Source: Cyanobacteria bacterium SIG30
Lineage (GTDB): Bacteria; Cyanobacteriota; Vampirovibrionia; Gastranaerophilales; Gastranaerophilaceae
DNA length: 64,000 bases
Assembly: GCA_015152475.1 (NCBI GenBank)
Contig: SUTW01000005.1
Location: 1-64,000 of the forward strand
Direction of reading: 5' to 3'
In this document: one piece after another, positions 53,251 through 63,303 of the stretch
Position numbering within the stretch: position 1 is the first letter of the stretch
Layout: every line of letters starts with the position of its first letter
The notes under the pieces: generated by a model
What the model was told of the DNA's origin: nothing
The model's input: the letters and a program-made list of their open reading frames with translations, nothing else
Database searches by the model: none
Made by a program: the position numbers and the translations under genes

Positions 53251-53550
53251 ATGCAAGCAGTTTTAACAAAAACACAAAATGATATGGCAGAAATTTTTAC
53301 TTTACTTGAAGAAGCAGACAATAATACAAAGAATGAAGTTGAAAACAGTATAGTGGAAATGGGTGCATCTATTGTTGAGGCTTTAGTTTTATGTTTAAAA
53401 AATTTAACTGGTCTTGCAAGAGGTATAGCTGCAATGAGTCTTATTAGAATTGGACAAGATGCGATTGCTCCTCTTCGTCATGAAGCTATGCGTAATAAAG
53501 ATTTTGCTTGGGTTGCAGATTATCTAATTTCTGAAATCGAATGCAAATAA
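53251..53550 (+). CDS. Short HEAT-like unknown protein
   Basis: A 99-residue helical protein with one or two HEAT-type helical pairs (GLARGIAAMSLIRIGQDAIA, then APLRHEAMRNKDFAWVADY). No signal or membrane segment. A TATAAT box (~53219) and AGGAGA before the ATG, and a strong terminator after it, make it a single-gene transcript. It shares the HEAT style of the 35-kb protein but is not a close copy. Function unknown. Confidence 0.82.
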   Translation: MQAVLTKTQNDMAEIFTLLEEADNNTKNEVENSIVEMGASIVEALVLCLKNLTGLARGIAAMSLIRIGQDAIAPLRHEAMRNKDFAWVADYLISEIECK

Positions 53551-53575
53551 AAAATTAAACAAAAATTATTCTTCT

Positions 53576-53602
53576 AAGCGAACTTAATGTTCGCTTTTTT
53601 AT
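53576..53602 (+). terminator. Intrinsic terminator of the short HEAT-like gene
   Basis: An 8-bp stem AAGCGAAC / GTTCGCTT with loop TTAAT, followed by TTTTATT. Confidence 0.85.
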
Positions 53603-53744
53603 TATTTATCCTCCAAAACTATAATGCTTAAAAATTATCTTTTATGGCAATGAACTAAAAAGATAAAAATTGCATAATCTTTTTATGAAAACAAAAACGT
53701 TTTCAAGAAACGTGTAGATATATTTTCATTAAAAAGGAGGAAAA

Positions 53745-55616
53745 ATGAAAATTAAAAATTTTATTATGGGTGCAACCGTGGCGGCTTCCTTATTTGCGCT
53801 TACGGTACCCGTTTCTTATGCGGCTTGCGATAAAGGCTGTCCTGTTCCAGAGGAGATGAAAGCTCCTTGTGCTCAGGAGTGTTCAAAAGACAAGGTTCAA
53901 CCTTGCAATTCGCAATGTACAAGATGTAATGAACTTCAAGATGATTGTAATTGTCCAAAAGAAATTACAACAGGTGCCGCTGCAAACATTTGTGACACTA
54001 ACAAAATGACAACACAAATTTATGCTTATCCAAATTCGGTTTATGGAAACTCGAAAGCTTCTGTTGTTGGCGAAGATAATAACGCAACAATTTTTGCCGA
54101 CCAAATTGGAGCTTCCCGTGGTGTTTTTGTTGAAAACACTGACTGTTTAACTGGCGCTGCAGCACCTGTTATTGGTGATACTTGTTTTGATGCAGATGAA
54201 ATCAATATGCCTTGTGGTTGCGATAAAAATACCGATACAATAAATATTCAGTCACCAACTTCAATTGAGGCCACTAAAAACTCAATAGAACCACTTAAAT
54301 TAAATGGGAATATGACTGGTGGTGCATCAAGTTTGACCGAATATTATCCAGATGTTCCTGATAATCATTGGGCAGCACCAGAGATAGACAGATTAACTGA
54401 AAAATGTGTTCTTGCAGGTTATCCAGATGGTTATTTCAAGCCAAATCGTTCTATTACTCGTGCAGAAGTTGCTTCAATGTTAGTCAAAGGTTATAACCTT
54501 GAAGATACTCCATTGAGTTCCGAAGGTAATTTTGCTGATGTTCCAAATTGTCACTGGGCGCATGATTCTATTAATAAAGCAGCCACAAATGATATGATTG
54601 AAGGACACAATGGCAAGTTTATGCCAAATAAAAATATTACTCGCGCAGAGGCTTTAACTATGGTTTCAAAAGGTGTAAATTGTCCTATGGACTGCGAAAA
54701 AGCTGATGAGATTTTATCTCAATATTCAGATTCTTCATCAATTCCATCTTGGGCAAAAGAACCAATTGCTAAAGCTATTCAAAATGGCGCGTTAGATAAT
54801 ATGCCAAATAGTTCAAATTTAAACCCTAATAAAAAAGCATCTCGTGCAGAAGTTGCTTCTATGCTTCAAAATATGAGAATTGCAGGTGGATATGATTCTT
54901 CTGTAAGATCTGCTTGTGGTGCTGCACCAGTTGCAAAATCATTTGTACATAAAGAGACAAAAGTTTCAATTCCAACACTTGAACTTACAATGAATGATAT
55001 GATAAATTCAAAAAACGCAAATGTTGGAGAACAGTTTGCTGCAACAACAGTAAATCCTATTACAATTGGTTCGACTACTTATCCAGCAGGTTCTAGAGTA
55101 AATGGTAAAATAGTTGAAGTTATTAGACCTACAAAAAATAACAAAGGTGCTATTAAATTATCATTTAATGAAATTGTTGGTTGTGATGGGGAAAAATATG
55201 CACTGCCAAAACAAATTCTAACAGCAAGGGTTCATAATGCAGAGAGCGTGAATGGATTTGCAAGATTCTTGCAATGGCCATTTACCTGGACAGGTTCTTT
55301 GATAGGTACAACGGGTAGAACCATTGGCGGTATGATTGCAGGTGTTTCAAATGCTGCGGAAAACGTTATGGATAACTTTGGTACAGGTACGTCAGAATTA
55401 TTAACTGGCCAATTTAAAGCCTCAGGGCGTAGTTATCAGGATTCTGCAAAAGCACTTGTTAAAGCACCAGTTGATGTAACAAGAACTGCCTTATCTGGTA
55501 CTTTAGGATTATTCCAAACAACAACTGATGAAATTGCTTATCTTGTAGACAAAGATGGTTTCCCTTTGTCTCAGGTAAATCCAAAACAAAAAATAACAAT
55601 TGCTTTTGGCGAGTAA
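53745..55616 (+). CDS. Secreted SLH-domain protein with Cys-rich N-terminus
   Basis: A 623-residue exported protein. A signal peptide (MKIKNFIMGATVAASLFALT, cleavage near SYA-A) is followed by a Cys-rich stretch (CDKGCPVPEE...CNSQCTRCNE). Three SLH domains follow (~205-385): HWAAPEIDRLTEKCVLAGY, CHWAHDSINKAATNDMIEGH, SWAKEPIAKAIQNGALDN, each with a TRAE-type end. The C-terminal 240 residues have no family I recognise. SLH domains bind peptidoglycan or its polymers and usually tether outer membrane or S-layer. GGAGG precedes the ATG, and a GAAAAC...GTTTTC dyad lies ~50 bp upstream; high expression is likely. Confidence 0.92.
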   Translation: MKIKNFIMGATVAASLFALTVPVSYAACDKGCPVPEEMKAPCAQECSKDKVQPCNSQCTRCNELQDDCNCPKEITTGAAANICDTNKMTTQIYAYPNSVYGNSKASVVGEDNNATIFADQIGASRGVFVENTDCLTGAAAPVIGDTCFDADEINMPCGCDKNTDTINIQSPTSIEATKNSIEPLKLNGNMTGGASSLTEYYPDVPDNHWAAPEIDRLTEKCVLAGYPDGYFKPNRSITRAEVASMLVKGYNLEDTPLSSEGNFADVPNCHWAHDSINKAATNDMIEGHNGKFMPNKNITRAEALTMVSKGVNCPMDCEKADEILSQYSDSSSIPSWAKEPIAKAIQNGALDNMPNSSNLNPNKKASRAEVASMLQNMRIAGGYDSSVRSACGAAPVAKSFVHKETKVSIPTLELTMNDMINSKNANVGEQFAATTVNPITIGSTTYPAGSRVNGKIVEVIRPTKNNKGAIKLSFNEIVGCDGEKYALPKQILTARVHNAESVNGFARFLQWPFTWTGSLIGTTGRTIGGMIAGVSNAAENVMDNFGTGTSELLTGQFKASGRSYQDSAKALVKAPVDVTRTALSGTLGLFQTTTDEIAYLVDKDGFPLSQVNPKQKITIAFGE

Positions 55617-55634
55617 AACATTTGTTGTTTTTTG

Positions 55635-55668
55635 GTGGTGTACTTAAATTAAGTACACCACTTTTTTA
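55635..55668 (+). terminator. Strong intrinsic terminator of the SLH gene
   Basis: A perfect 12-bp stem GTGGTGTACTTA / TAAGTACACCAC with a 3-nt loop and TTTTTTATT after it. It runs into the 3' end of the convergent valS. Confidence 0.92.
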
Positions 55669-58248
55669 TTTCAAATCATTGATAATTTCTTGTATAGAAT
55701 TTATTTCAAGTTCTATTTCTTTTATTGAATCTTTTGTTTTTTGTACAACTTCACAAGGTGCAGATTTCACAAAATTTTCATTATTAATTCTGGCTGTTAA
55801 TGAATTTAATTCTTTTTGCAATTTTTCAATTTTTTTATTTTGTCTTGCAATTTCTTCATTTAAGTCAATAAGACCTTTTAGTGGAATTGCAAATTTTACG
55901 CTTCCAACAGTTGCGCTTGCACTTTGTTTAGGCATTTTTTCTGAATTAGAAAACTCTACTTCTTCAACTTTTGCAAGTTTTTGTAAATACGGTATAACTT
56001 CTTCAAGCAGTTTTTTGTCTGCATCAGTTACAATATTGATTTTTGTTGAAAGTGGTATATTGAAGCTTGCTCTGACATTTCTTAAAGCTCTTATTGTTTC
56101 AAAAACAAATTCCATTTGTTTTGCTTCGTTTTCAAATGATAATTCATCTTTATAAACAGGATATTCAGTAAGCATTATAGCCTCTGTTTTATTTGGCATA
56201 AGTTGATAAATTTCTTCTGTGATATGTGGCATAATTGGATGCAACATTTTTAATGTTTGTTTTAAAACATAAACCAATACACCTTCATTTTTTTGAACTT
56301 TATTTAATTCAAGATACCAATCGCAAAGATCACTCCAGAAGAAATCATATAAAATGTTTGCAATTTCTCCAATTCTGTAGTTTTTAATATTTTCATTTAC
56401 AAGTTTTGCGGTTTTGTTTAATTTATGCAAAATCCATTTATCTGCAATATTAAGGTTTTCAAGTTTTTCTTTTCCGTCACCTTCTAAATTCATTAATACA
56501 AAACGCGATGCGTTCCAGATTTTGTTTGCAAAGTTTCTACCATATTCAAAGCGTTCATCTGAAACTTTTATGTCTTGTCCACCATAAGTGCATAAACTTG
56601 TAAGTGTGAAACGAAGCGCGTCACAACCATATTTGTCAATAATTTCAACAGGGTCTATGGTGTTTCCTTTTGATTTAGACATTTTTTGTCCGTGTTCATC
56701 TCTTATAAGTCCATGGATATATACAGTTGAAAATGGTGCTTGTTTAGTGAATTCTAGCCCCATTGTAACCATTCTTGCAACCCAGAAGAAGATAATATCA
56801 AAACCTGTAACAAGAGTTGTTGTTGGATAGAATTTTTTATAATCTTCTGCATCTGTATTTGGCCAGCCCATTGTTGAAAATGGCCACAAGCCTGATGAAA
56901 ACCAAGTGTCTAAAACGTTTGTGTCTTGAACGTAATTTTCGGGATCAGGATTTTCAAGTGCGACAACCATTTCGCCAGTTTGTTTGTGGTAATAAGCTGG
57001 AATTTGGTGCCCCCACCATAATTGGCGAGAAATACACCAATCGCGTATATTTTCCATCCACATTAAATAATTTTTTTCCCATCTTTCAGGAATAAATTTA
57101 ATACGACCATCTTTAACGGCTTTAATTGCTTCTTTTGCCAAAGGTTCCATTTTGACAAACCATTGTTCTGACAAAAGTGGTTCAATTGTTGTGTTGCAAC
57201 GTTGGCATTTTCCAACATTGTGTTCTAGATTATTTATTTTGATAAGTGCTTGTTGTTTTTCAAGCATTTCAACAGTTTTTATTCTTGCTTCTTCTCTTGA
57301 TAATCCGTGCAATTCATTTGGAACTTCTGGACAAGCTTTCATTTTGCCTTCACCGTCTATAACCCAAATTGGATTTAAATTATGGCGCTTGCCAACTTCA
57401 AAGTCGTTAGGGTCGTGTGCAGGTGTAATTTTTAGGGCACCTGTTCCAAAACTTCTATCTACATAATCATCTGCAATAATTGGGATTTGTCTGCCTGTAA
57501 GTGGCAATACACATGTTTTTCCAATTAAATCTTTGTATTTATAATCATCAGGATGTACAGCAATTGCAACATCACCAAACATTGTTTCTGGTCTTGTAGT
57601 TGCAATAACGATTGCACCCATTTCATCTTTTAGTGGGTAAGATATTTCCCACAAATGTCCTTGTTCTGTTTCATATTGAGTTTCAATATCTGAAATTGCA
57701 CTTTGGCATCTTGGACACCAGTTTACAATGTATGCGCCTTTATAAATTAAACCTTTGTTGTATAAATCAACAAAAACTTTTTTAACAGCTTTTGAGCAAC
57801 CTTCATCTAGTGTAAAGCGTTGACGTGAAAGGTCAAATGAAGCTCCTAATCTTTTAAGTTGACCCAAGATTCTTGATTTATGAGTGTTTGCCCAGTCCCA
57901 AGTTGTTTCAATAAATTTTTCTCTGCCTAAATCGTGGCGGGTTTTGCCTTCTTTTGCAAGTTGTTTCTCGACAACGTTTTGGGTTGCAATTCCAGCGTGG
58001 TCGCAACCTGGCAACCATAATGCTTCGTAGCCTGACATTCTGTGATATCTGACCAAAATATCTTGAAGAGTTTCATCAAGTGCATGACCCATATGCAAAA
58101 CACCAGTAACGTTTGGTGGCGGTATGACTATTGAATATGGTGGCTTGTCTGATTTATTGTCAGCTTTAAAAAAGCCATTATCTTCCCAAAATTTATAAAT
58201 TCTTTCTTCAACTTCTTTTGCATTGTAAACTGTTGCTAATTCTTTCAT
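55666..58248 (-). CDS. valS: Valyl-tRNA synthetase
   Basis: A class I synthetase of 860 residues. The HIGH-type motif is PPPNVTGVLHMGHAL, KMSKSKGN is the KMSKS loop, and the editing domain shows TTRPETMFGDVAIAVHP. Zinc-like cysteine pairs (CPRCQS, CQRCNT) and a C-terminal coiled coil (IARQNKKIEKLQKELNSL) are present. GAAAGG lies before the ATG. It is transcribed alone, divergent from the deaminase-like gene. Shorter than E. coli ValS (951) but normal for this class. Confidence 0.97.
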   Translation of the reverse strand: MKELATVYNAKEVEERIYKFWEDNGFFKADNKSDKPPYSIVIPPPNVTGVLHMGHALDETLQDILVRYHRMSGYEALWLPGCDHAGIATQNVVEKQLAKEGKTRHDLGREKFIETTWDWANTHKSRILGQLKRLGASFDLSRQRFTLDEGCSKAVKKVFVDLYNKGLIYKGAYIVNWCPRCQSAISDIETQYETEQGHLWEISYPLKDEMGAIVIATTRPETMFGDVAIAVHPDDYKYKDLIGKTCVLPLTGRQIPIIADDYVDRSFGTGALKITPAHDPNDFEVGKRHNLNPIWVIDGEGKMKACPEVPNELHGLSREEARIKTVEMLEKQQALIKINNLEHNVGKCQRCNTTIEPLLSEQWFVKMEPLAKEAIKAVKDGRIKFIPERWEKNYLMWMENIRDWCISRQLWWGHQIPAYYHKQTGEMVVALENPDPENYVQDTNVLDTWFSSGLWPFSTMGWPNTDAEDYKKFYPTTTLVTGFDIIFFWVARMVTMGLEFTKQAPFSTVYIHGLIRDEHGQKMSKSKGNTIDPVEIIDKYGCDALRFTLTSLCTYGGQDIKVSDERFEYGRNFANKIWNASRFVLMNLEGDGKEKLENLNIADKWILHKLNKTAKLVNENIKNYRIGEIANILYDFFWSDLCDWYLELNKVQKNEGVLVYVLKQTLKMLHPIMPHITEEIYQLMPNKTEAIMLTEYPVYKDELSFENEAKQMEFVFETIRALRNVRASFNIPLSTKINIVTDADKKLLEEVIPYLQKLAKVEEVEFSNSEKMPKQSASATVGSVKFAIPLKGLIDLNEEIARQNKKIEKLQKELNSLTARINNENFVKSAPCEVVQKTKDSIKEIELEINSIQEIINDLK

Positions 58249-58342
58249 TTTATTGACCTTTCTTTATATATAAAGAATACCATAAACATATTTGTATTAA
58301 ACCTTTCTGGCAATTTTATTTTTTTTCATGTTTATAGTTAAT

Positions 58343-59560
58343 ATGAGGATAAATCCAGTAATAAATTTTCAAATAAATAAAAATTATTTTAGGCCTTCTT
58401 TTTCTAATAATTTACTTTTGGGTCAAAATCATAAAATAATGGATTCTTTTGAAAAAACACCTTGTTTGGACAATTATCCTTTAACAAAAAAATATGGATT
58501 GAATTTAGATGATATCGAGATTAAATCGATAAATCCTATTTCTATAAATAGAAAACAAAAAGCGATTTTTGTTGAGAAGTTGCTTGAAGCGCATGAGCTT
58601 GCAAAGAAGAATGTTGAAACTGGAAATATTGTTCAACTTGGTTTTGCAAGTAATTTATGTTTGTCGGATAACACTTGGCATTTAGCAACTAACTTCAACA
58701 ATACAAGAAATGATGTTTCATCAATTTGTGGTGAACGATCTGCAATTATTGTGGCTTACAATGATTTTTTAAAACAATTAATCAAAAATGATGACAATTT
58801 ATTAAAACAAGATGATTTTAAAATTAAATATCTTGCTATGTCGAGTGCAAAAAACATAGGCGAAGATTCCAATGCTTCAGCACCTTGTGCTGACTGTTTG
58901 AGTTGGTTAAATACTACACGTTTTTTAGATGATGAAACAAAAATTATATTTTTTACAAAAGACAACCAAAACAATAAACTATTGCTAGAATTCAAAACTT
59001 TAAAAGAAATTTTACCAATGCGAGGAATTGATTTAATTGACTCAAAAGCAGATATCGAACTTAACGAAATGCCTTTTGTTTACAGTGATGATGCAAAACG
59101 TATTCTTGATGAAAATAGACTTACCAATGAAGATATTTTAAATACTTTAATGGAAGCTAAAAGTGCTTATAACGATGACGATTTTACTTCCTACTCTAAT
59201 CAAAAAATTGGTGCTGGAATTTACACTAATGGTAAATTCTATAAAGCATCAAAAGTTGATTGGTCAAAACGTTGGTTTGTTGAACCAGTAGAATTTGCTA
59301 TTGCTAAATCTATTGAAGATTTTAATAAATATGTTATGCCTGAAATTATTGCTTATTATGGTGATAATGAAACAAGATGTGAAAGTACTTTTGTTGATGA
59401 TGGAATAGTAAGTCTTAAAACACTTGGAAGAATTAAAGCGGTTGACAAGGATAATGAATCACTTATTGTAACAATTAATAATAATGACGAAATTGATGTG
59501 CGTTCAATTAACGATTTTATACCCAAAAAGTCAACTTTTAAGCAATCTTATTTGAAATAA
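58343..59560 (+). CDS. Tandem cytidine-deaminase-fold protein (second domain degenerate)
   Basis: I read two CDA-type domains here. The first (~75-210) keeps ICGERSAII and SAPCADCLSW, matching the CxE and PCxxC zinc/catalytic motifs of cytidine deaminase (usually CAER...PCGAC). The second (~255-340) has SYSNQKIGAGIYTNGKFYKA and EPVEFAIAKS, the same fold elements without the zinc cysteines. Tandem catalytic plus dead domains recall dimeric E. coli Cdd, but this is 405 residues and has an extra N-terminal segment (MRINPVINFQINKNY) and a C-terminal tail. The ATG at 58343 is chosen over 58328. Substrate unknown; not in an operon. Confidence 0.72.
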   Translation: MRINPVINFQINKNYFRPSFSNNLLLGQNHKIMDSFEKTPCLDNYPLTKKYGLNLDDIEIKSINPISINRKQKAIFVEKLLEAHELAKKNVETGNIVQLGFASNLCLSDNTWHLATNFNNTRNDVSSICGERSAIIVAYNDFLKQLIKNDDNLLKQDDFKIKYLAMSSAKNIGEDSNASAPCADCLSWLNTTRFLDDETKIIFFTKDNQNNKLLLEFKTLKEILPMRGIDLIDSKADIELNEMPFVYSDDAKRILDENRLTNEDILNTLMEAKSAYNDDDFTSYSNQKIGAGIYTNGKFYKASKVDWSKRWFVEPVEFAIAKSIEDFNKYVMPEIIAYYGDNETRCESTFVDDGIVSLKTLGRIKAVDKDNESLIVTINNNDEIDVRSINDFIPKKSTFKQSYLK

Positions 59561-59628
59561 TTCAAGTGCCAGTTGGTTTTATTCTTTAGGCTATTTTTTC
59601 TTATGCAAAATTTAAGTAATCTTTTTAA

Positions 59629-61017
59629 ATGAAAAAAAATTTTGTATTTTTTTTATTATATATATTTTTTTCATGTTTTTTGCCTGTTTTTTCACAGGAT
59701 AAAACGCCTTTTTGTGAGTTAGATTACGAAGCTGAAGTTATAAAACAACTTGATATTACGCCTGTTTATATTGATTTAAGAGAATGTATAACTATTGCAA
59801 TTTTAAATAGTTCACTTCTTAAAAGTTCCTATTCTCTTTATGAGAGCAAAGATTTTGAATACAAATATTCTCTAACAGGATTTTTGCCTCAAATTGGGCT
59901 TAGGGCTTATACTTCTTTTATAAAAGGACAATTATTGGTTGGTGGTGCTTTAATTGCGGACCTCAACGAACAAGCCTTGTTTGGTGCAATTTATTTAAAA
60001 CACGACTTGACTAATGGTGGCAAATTGTTTTTTGAAATTTTATCTTCTAAAAATTTAAAAAAAGCTCAGTATTATAATTATCAAGGCACTTTTGAACAAT
60101 TGCTTTATGAAACCGCAATTTCATATTATGAATTAATTCAGGAAAAATTGTTTATACAAAATCTTTTAACAGCACTTTGCGAAAGAAAATATCAATATGA
60201 AATTACAAAAGCACGCTATGAAGTTGGTGAAGGTGAAAAATACGATGTTTTAAGAACACAAATTGAAGTGAAACAAAATGAAGCAGAACTTATTGACGCA
60301 ATAGTTAAATTTAGAATCAAGCAAGCTCATCTTGCAACTTTGATTGGGTTAGATGCAACAAGTTCAATTATGCCCATTGAAAAAGATATTAAGCAGTATC
60401 ACCTTTTAGGTAATTTAACAACAAATGAAATTTATGAAAATGCCATTAAAATTTTACCCAACATTAAAAAACAAGAAGCAGAAATTGCTTCCTTAAAGAA
60501 CCAAAGAAATCAAAATTTTTCAGATATTATACCTAAATTTTCATTTGACCTTACATATTCTTCGCAAGGTACGGTAAAATTAGGTAGCTTACCAAACGCA
60601 ACCGCCACGATAAATGTTGATATTCCATTTGGAGACAGGATTTTACTTGGAACAATTGCAAAATATAAAGCTTTAGACAAGCAAATTAAAGCTCTTGAAT
60701 ATAAACTTGTATATGAAAAAAATGTTGTTAGAGAAAACATATTGACGTCATTTGAAACATCAAAAAAAACTTTAGAAAAAATTTCAATTTTAGAAACACA
60801 ACATGATCTTGCAACAAAATCTCAAGATATAGTAAGTATGAAATTTTTTGAAGGTGAGGAAGAACTTTTAAATGTCATACAAAGCCAAACACGTAAAACC
60901 CAGACAGAACTTGAATTATCCAGAACCAAAGTGGCATATAATATCAGTCAACTTGAACTTCTTTATTTTTCAGGACTTATTAGTGTTGAAAATATTTTAA
61001 ATGGTTATTCACCCTAA
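59629..61017 (+). CDS. TolC-like outer-membrane efflux channel
   Basis: A 462-residue exported protein. The signal peptide ([20 protein letters not shown]) precedes two repeats of the outer-membrane-efflux (OEP) type: long coiled helices with [39 protein letters not shown] and beta segments such as [13 protein letters not shown]. It forms the outer-membrane exit duct for drug efflux or type I secretion. No partner membrane-fusion protein or pump is adjacent. It supports a diderm cell envelope. Confidence 0.88.
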   Translation: MKKNFVFFLLYIFFSCFLPVFSQDKTPFCELDYEAEVIKQLDITPVYIDLRECITIAILNSSLLKSSYSLYESKDFEYKYSLTGFLPQIGLRAYTSFIKGQLLVGGALIADLNEQALFGAIYLKHDLTNGGKLFFEILSSKNLKKAQYYNYQGTFEQLLYETAISYYELIQEKLFIQNLLTALCERKYQYEITKARYEVGEGEKYDVLRTQIEVKQNEAELIDAIVKFRIKQAHLATLIGLDATSSIMPIEKDIKQYHLLGNLTTNEIYENAIKILPNIKKQEAEIASLKNQRNQNFSDIIPKFSFDLTYSSQGTVKLGSLPNATATINVDIPFGDRILLGTIAKYKALDKQIKALEYKLVYEKNVVRENILTSFETSKKTLEKISILETQHDLATKSQDIVSMKFFEGEEELLNVIQSQTRKTQTELELSRTKVAYNISQLELLYFSGLISVENILNGYSP

Positions 61018-61055
61018 TTGGCATTTGTGTTAAAATTATTTTAAAGAGGAAGATT

Positions 61056-62141
61056 ATGATTAAATTTTTGGATTTATATAAAATTAACAAAGAACATGAA
61101 GAAGAAATAAAGGTTGCAATCGACAGAGTTTTAGAAAGTGGTTGGTATATTTTAGGCGAAGAAAATAAAAATTTTTGCTCTAATTTTGCTAAATTTTGTG
61201 GAGTTAAACATTGTATAGGTACTGCAAATGGTCTTGATGCTTTATCTTTAATTATAAAAGCTTATGGTTTTAGTGAAGGTGATGAAATTATTGTTCCAGC
61301 AAACACTTATATAGCTTCGATTTTGTCAATTTCAGAAAATGGTTGCACGCCAGTTTTGGTTGAACCTGATATTAATACATATAATATAAATCCTGATTTA
61401 ATTGAAGAAAAAATCACCTCTAAAACTAAAGCTATAATGGTTGTTCACCTTTATGGTGAAGCTGTTAAAATGAATAAAATTTTAGAAATTGCAAAAAAAT
61501 ATAATTTAAAGGTTATTGAAGATTGTGCACAAGCTCATGGTGCAAAAGATAATGGCATAAGGGTTGGAGCCTTAGGTGACGCTGCTGCTTTTTCTTTTTA
61601 TCCAGGGAAAAATCTAGGGGCTCTTGGTGATGCCGGTTGTATTACCTGTAATGACGACGACCTTGCCAAAAAAATTGAAGCTTTAAGAAATTATGGCTCA
61701 CATATTAAATATCAAAATTTATATAAAGGTGTTAATTCAAGACTTGATGAAATGCAGGCTGGCATTTTAGATGTTAAATTAAAACATCTTGATGAAGATA
61801 ATTTAAAAAGAGAAAAAATTGCAAAAATTTATTTAGAAAATATTAAAAACCCAAAAATAACTTTAAAGAAAAATGCTTTAGGCGAATTTAATGTTTGGCA
61901 TGTTTTTCCTGTTCTTGTTCAAGATAGAGATGATTTTCAAAAATATTTAACTGAAAATGGTGTTCAAACTGTTATCCATTATCCAATTCCACCACATAAG
62001 CAAGAAGCATATCGTGAATTTAATCATTTAAGTTTGCCAATTACGGAAAAAATCCACAAAGAAATAATCTCGCTCCCAATTTCTCAAGTTATGAGCGAAG
62101 AAGATGCTTATGAAGTTTGCAGGATAGTTAATTCTTATTAA
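61056..62141 (+). CDS. DegT/DnrJ/EryC1-type sugar aminotransferase
   Basis: A PLP enzyme of 361 residues that aminates nucleotide-linked keto-sugars for surface polysaccharides. Visible features are [39 protein letters not shown], the PLP lysine in [15 protein letters not shown], and [12 protein letters not shown]. It is closest to the FdtB / WecE-like group, but the exact sugar cannot be read. AGAGGA lies 6 nt before the ATG. Its end overlaps the next convergent gene by 14 bp. The rfbD at 33 kb may serve the same surface glycan. Confidence 0.93.
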   Translation: MIKFLDLYKINKEHEEEIKVAIDRVLESGWYILGEENKNFCSNFAKFCGVKHCIGTANGLDALSLIIKAYGFSEGDEIIVPANTYIASILSISENGCTPVLVEPDINTYNINPDLIEEKITSKTKAIMVVHLYGEAVKMNKILEIAKKYNLKVIEDCAQAHGAKDNGIRVGALGDAAAFSFYPGKNLGALGDAGCITCNDDDLAKKIEALRNYGSHIKYQNLYKGVNSRLDEMQAGILDVKLKHLDEDNLKREKIAKIYLENIKNPKITLKKNALGEFNVWHVFPVLVQDRDDFQKYLTENGVQTVIHYPIPPHKQEAYREFNHLSLPITEKIHKEIISLPISQVMSEEDAYEVCRIVNSY

Positions 62142-63300
62142 CCTTGTTTCTTTTCTTTAACATTTTTTGTTGAAAATCTTTATCATGTTGGAATTTATAA
62201 CCGTCATAAAGAGTCTTTGACAACATGTTTGCAAAACGTCTGTGCCCGCTCCAATAAGATGTGTGTGCTACGGTAAAAATGCGTCCTGACCAATAAGATT
62301 TGCTATATATAAATCCTGTCGGATTTTCAAATTTGTATCCTAAAAGATTTTCAATTTCTCGATATGTCAGAGTATCTCCTGTTGTAAAGCCAAGAGGATC
62401 TTCTTTGAAATTGGCAGTTATTTTAAACATTCCATTTTCAATCATGTATTTAAGTAAATATTTATTATAAAAATTTATTTCATAATCTGGATCACCTAAA
62501 TCTGAATAAAATAAAATGAGTGGGTTTGCAAAACCAATTGTTCCTAAGATTGCACCCTCTGGCGCACAATATTTTTCCGTTACTTCATCAATTTTTGAAT
62601 AATTTTTAATTAAGTTTTGGTTATTTTTGTCTAAAATTAAATGACCTGCCGTTGTAACTGTTCCCATATTTCCGTATCTTATAGCAGACATACATGTATT
62701 TTTCCTAGGATTTTTTAAAACGTAATTTATAACTTCATTATCAACATTTAGATATTTAAAAATTCCTTCAATATTTATGTATGGAATTTTATTAAACAAA
62801 TATTCGTAATTTACAAAGTTCCCGGCACTATATCCCATTAAGACGCTTTTGTTGCCTTTTTGCCATTCGGCTTTTACCATTTCATTCAATTCATCCAGAA
62901 TTGGCAACATATTGTGTGTTTTTTGAACCCAGATTGCATCGTGCATATATTTTGCAATTAATGTTCTTGCTATAGCCGAACCAAGTGCATTAAAGTCATT
63001 TGAAAAATCAAGTTGTCTTTCGACAAATTCAAGGTCTGTTTTGCTTTTATCGCCCCAAAAAAATATTACAGGTTTTTCATTTATACTATATTTGTTTAAG
63101 GTTAAATTTTTCTTTTTTTCATTTTTGATTTTTTTGATTATGGAAGGGTGTAATTTTTTTTCAATTCCATTCATAAACCAATTTTTCATTTTTTCATTGT
63201 TGTTATTCGAGCCATTTATATAGATAAGGCTTATGTTTTGGGCGTTAACCGCAAGTGTTGTTATAAAAAATATTAAGACTAATGCTATAACTTTTTTCAT
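62128..63300 (-). CDS. Secreted putative alpha/beta-hydrolase-like protein, unknown
   Basis: A 390-residue protein with a signal peptide ([20 protein letters not shown]). [12 protein letters not shown] (~155) is a GxSxG-type nucleophile elbow preceded by a strand, and an N-terminal strand [11 protein letters not shown] fits an alpha/beta-hydrolase start. I could not place the Asp and His of a triad with confidence, though several His residues near the C-terminus ([12 protein letters not shown]) are candidates. The substrate is unknown; an esterase or lipase acting in the periplasm or outside is possible. It is 3 bp downstream of the thioesterase gene, likely co-transcribed. Confidence 0.7.
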   Translation of the reverse strand: MKKVIALVLIFFITTLAVNAQNISLIYINGSNNNNEKMKNWFMNGIEKKLHPSIIKKIKNEKKKNLTLNKYSINEKPVIFFWGDKSKTDLEFVERQLDFSNDFNALGSAIARTLIAKYMHDAIWVQKTHNMLPILDELNEMVKAEWQKGNKSVLMGYSAGNFVNYEYLFNKIPYINIEGIFKYLNVDNEVINYVLKNPRKNTCMSAIRYGNMGTVTTAGHLILDKNNQNLIKNYSKIDEVTEKYCAPEGAILGTIGFANPLILFYSDLGDPDYEINFYNKYLLKYMIENGMFKITANFKEDPLGFTTGDTLTYREIENLLGYKFENPTGFIYSKSYWSGRIFTVAHTSYWSGHRRFANMLSKTLYDGYKFQHDKDFQQKMLKKRNKVNKN

Positions 63301-63303
63301 TTT

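Noticed and set aside
53687-53704. GAAAAC...GTTTTC dyad upstream of the SLH gene as an operator
   Set aside because: The 6-bp arms and A/T-rich sequence make chance likely; noted in the gene entry but not claimed as a site.
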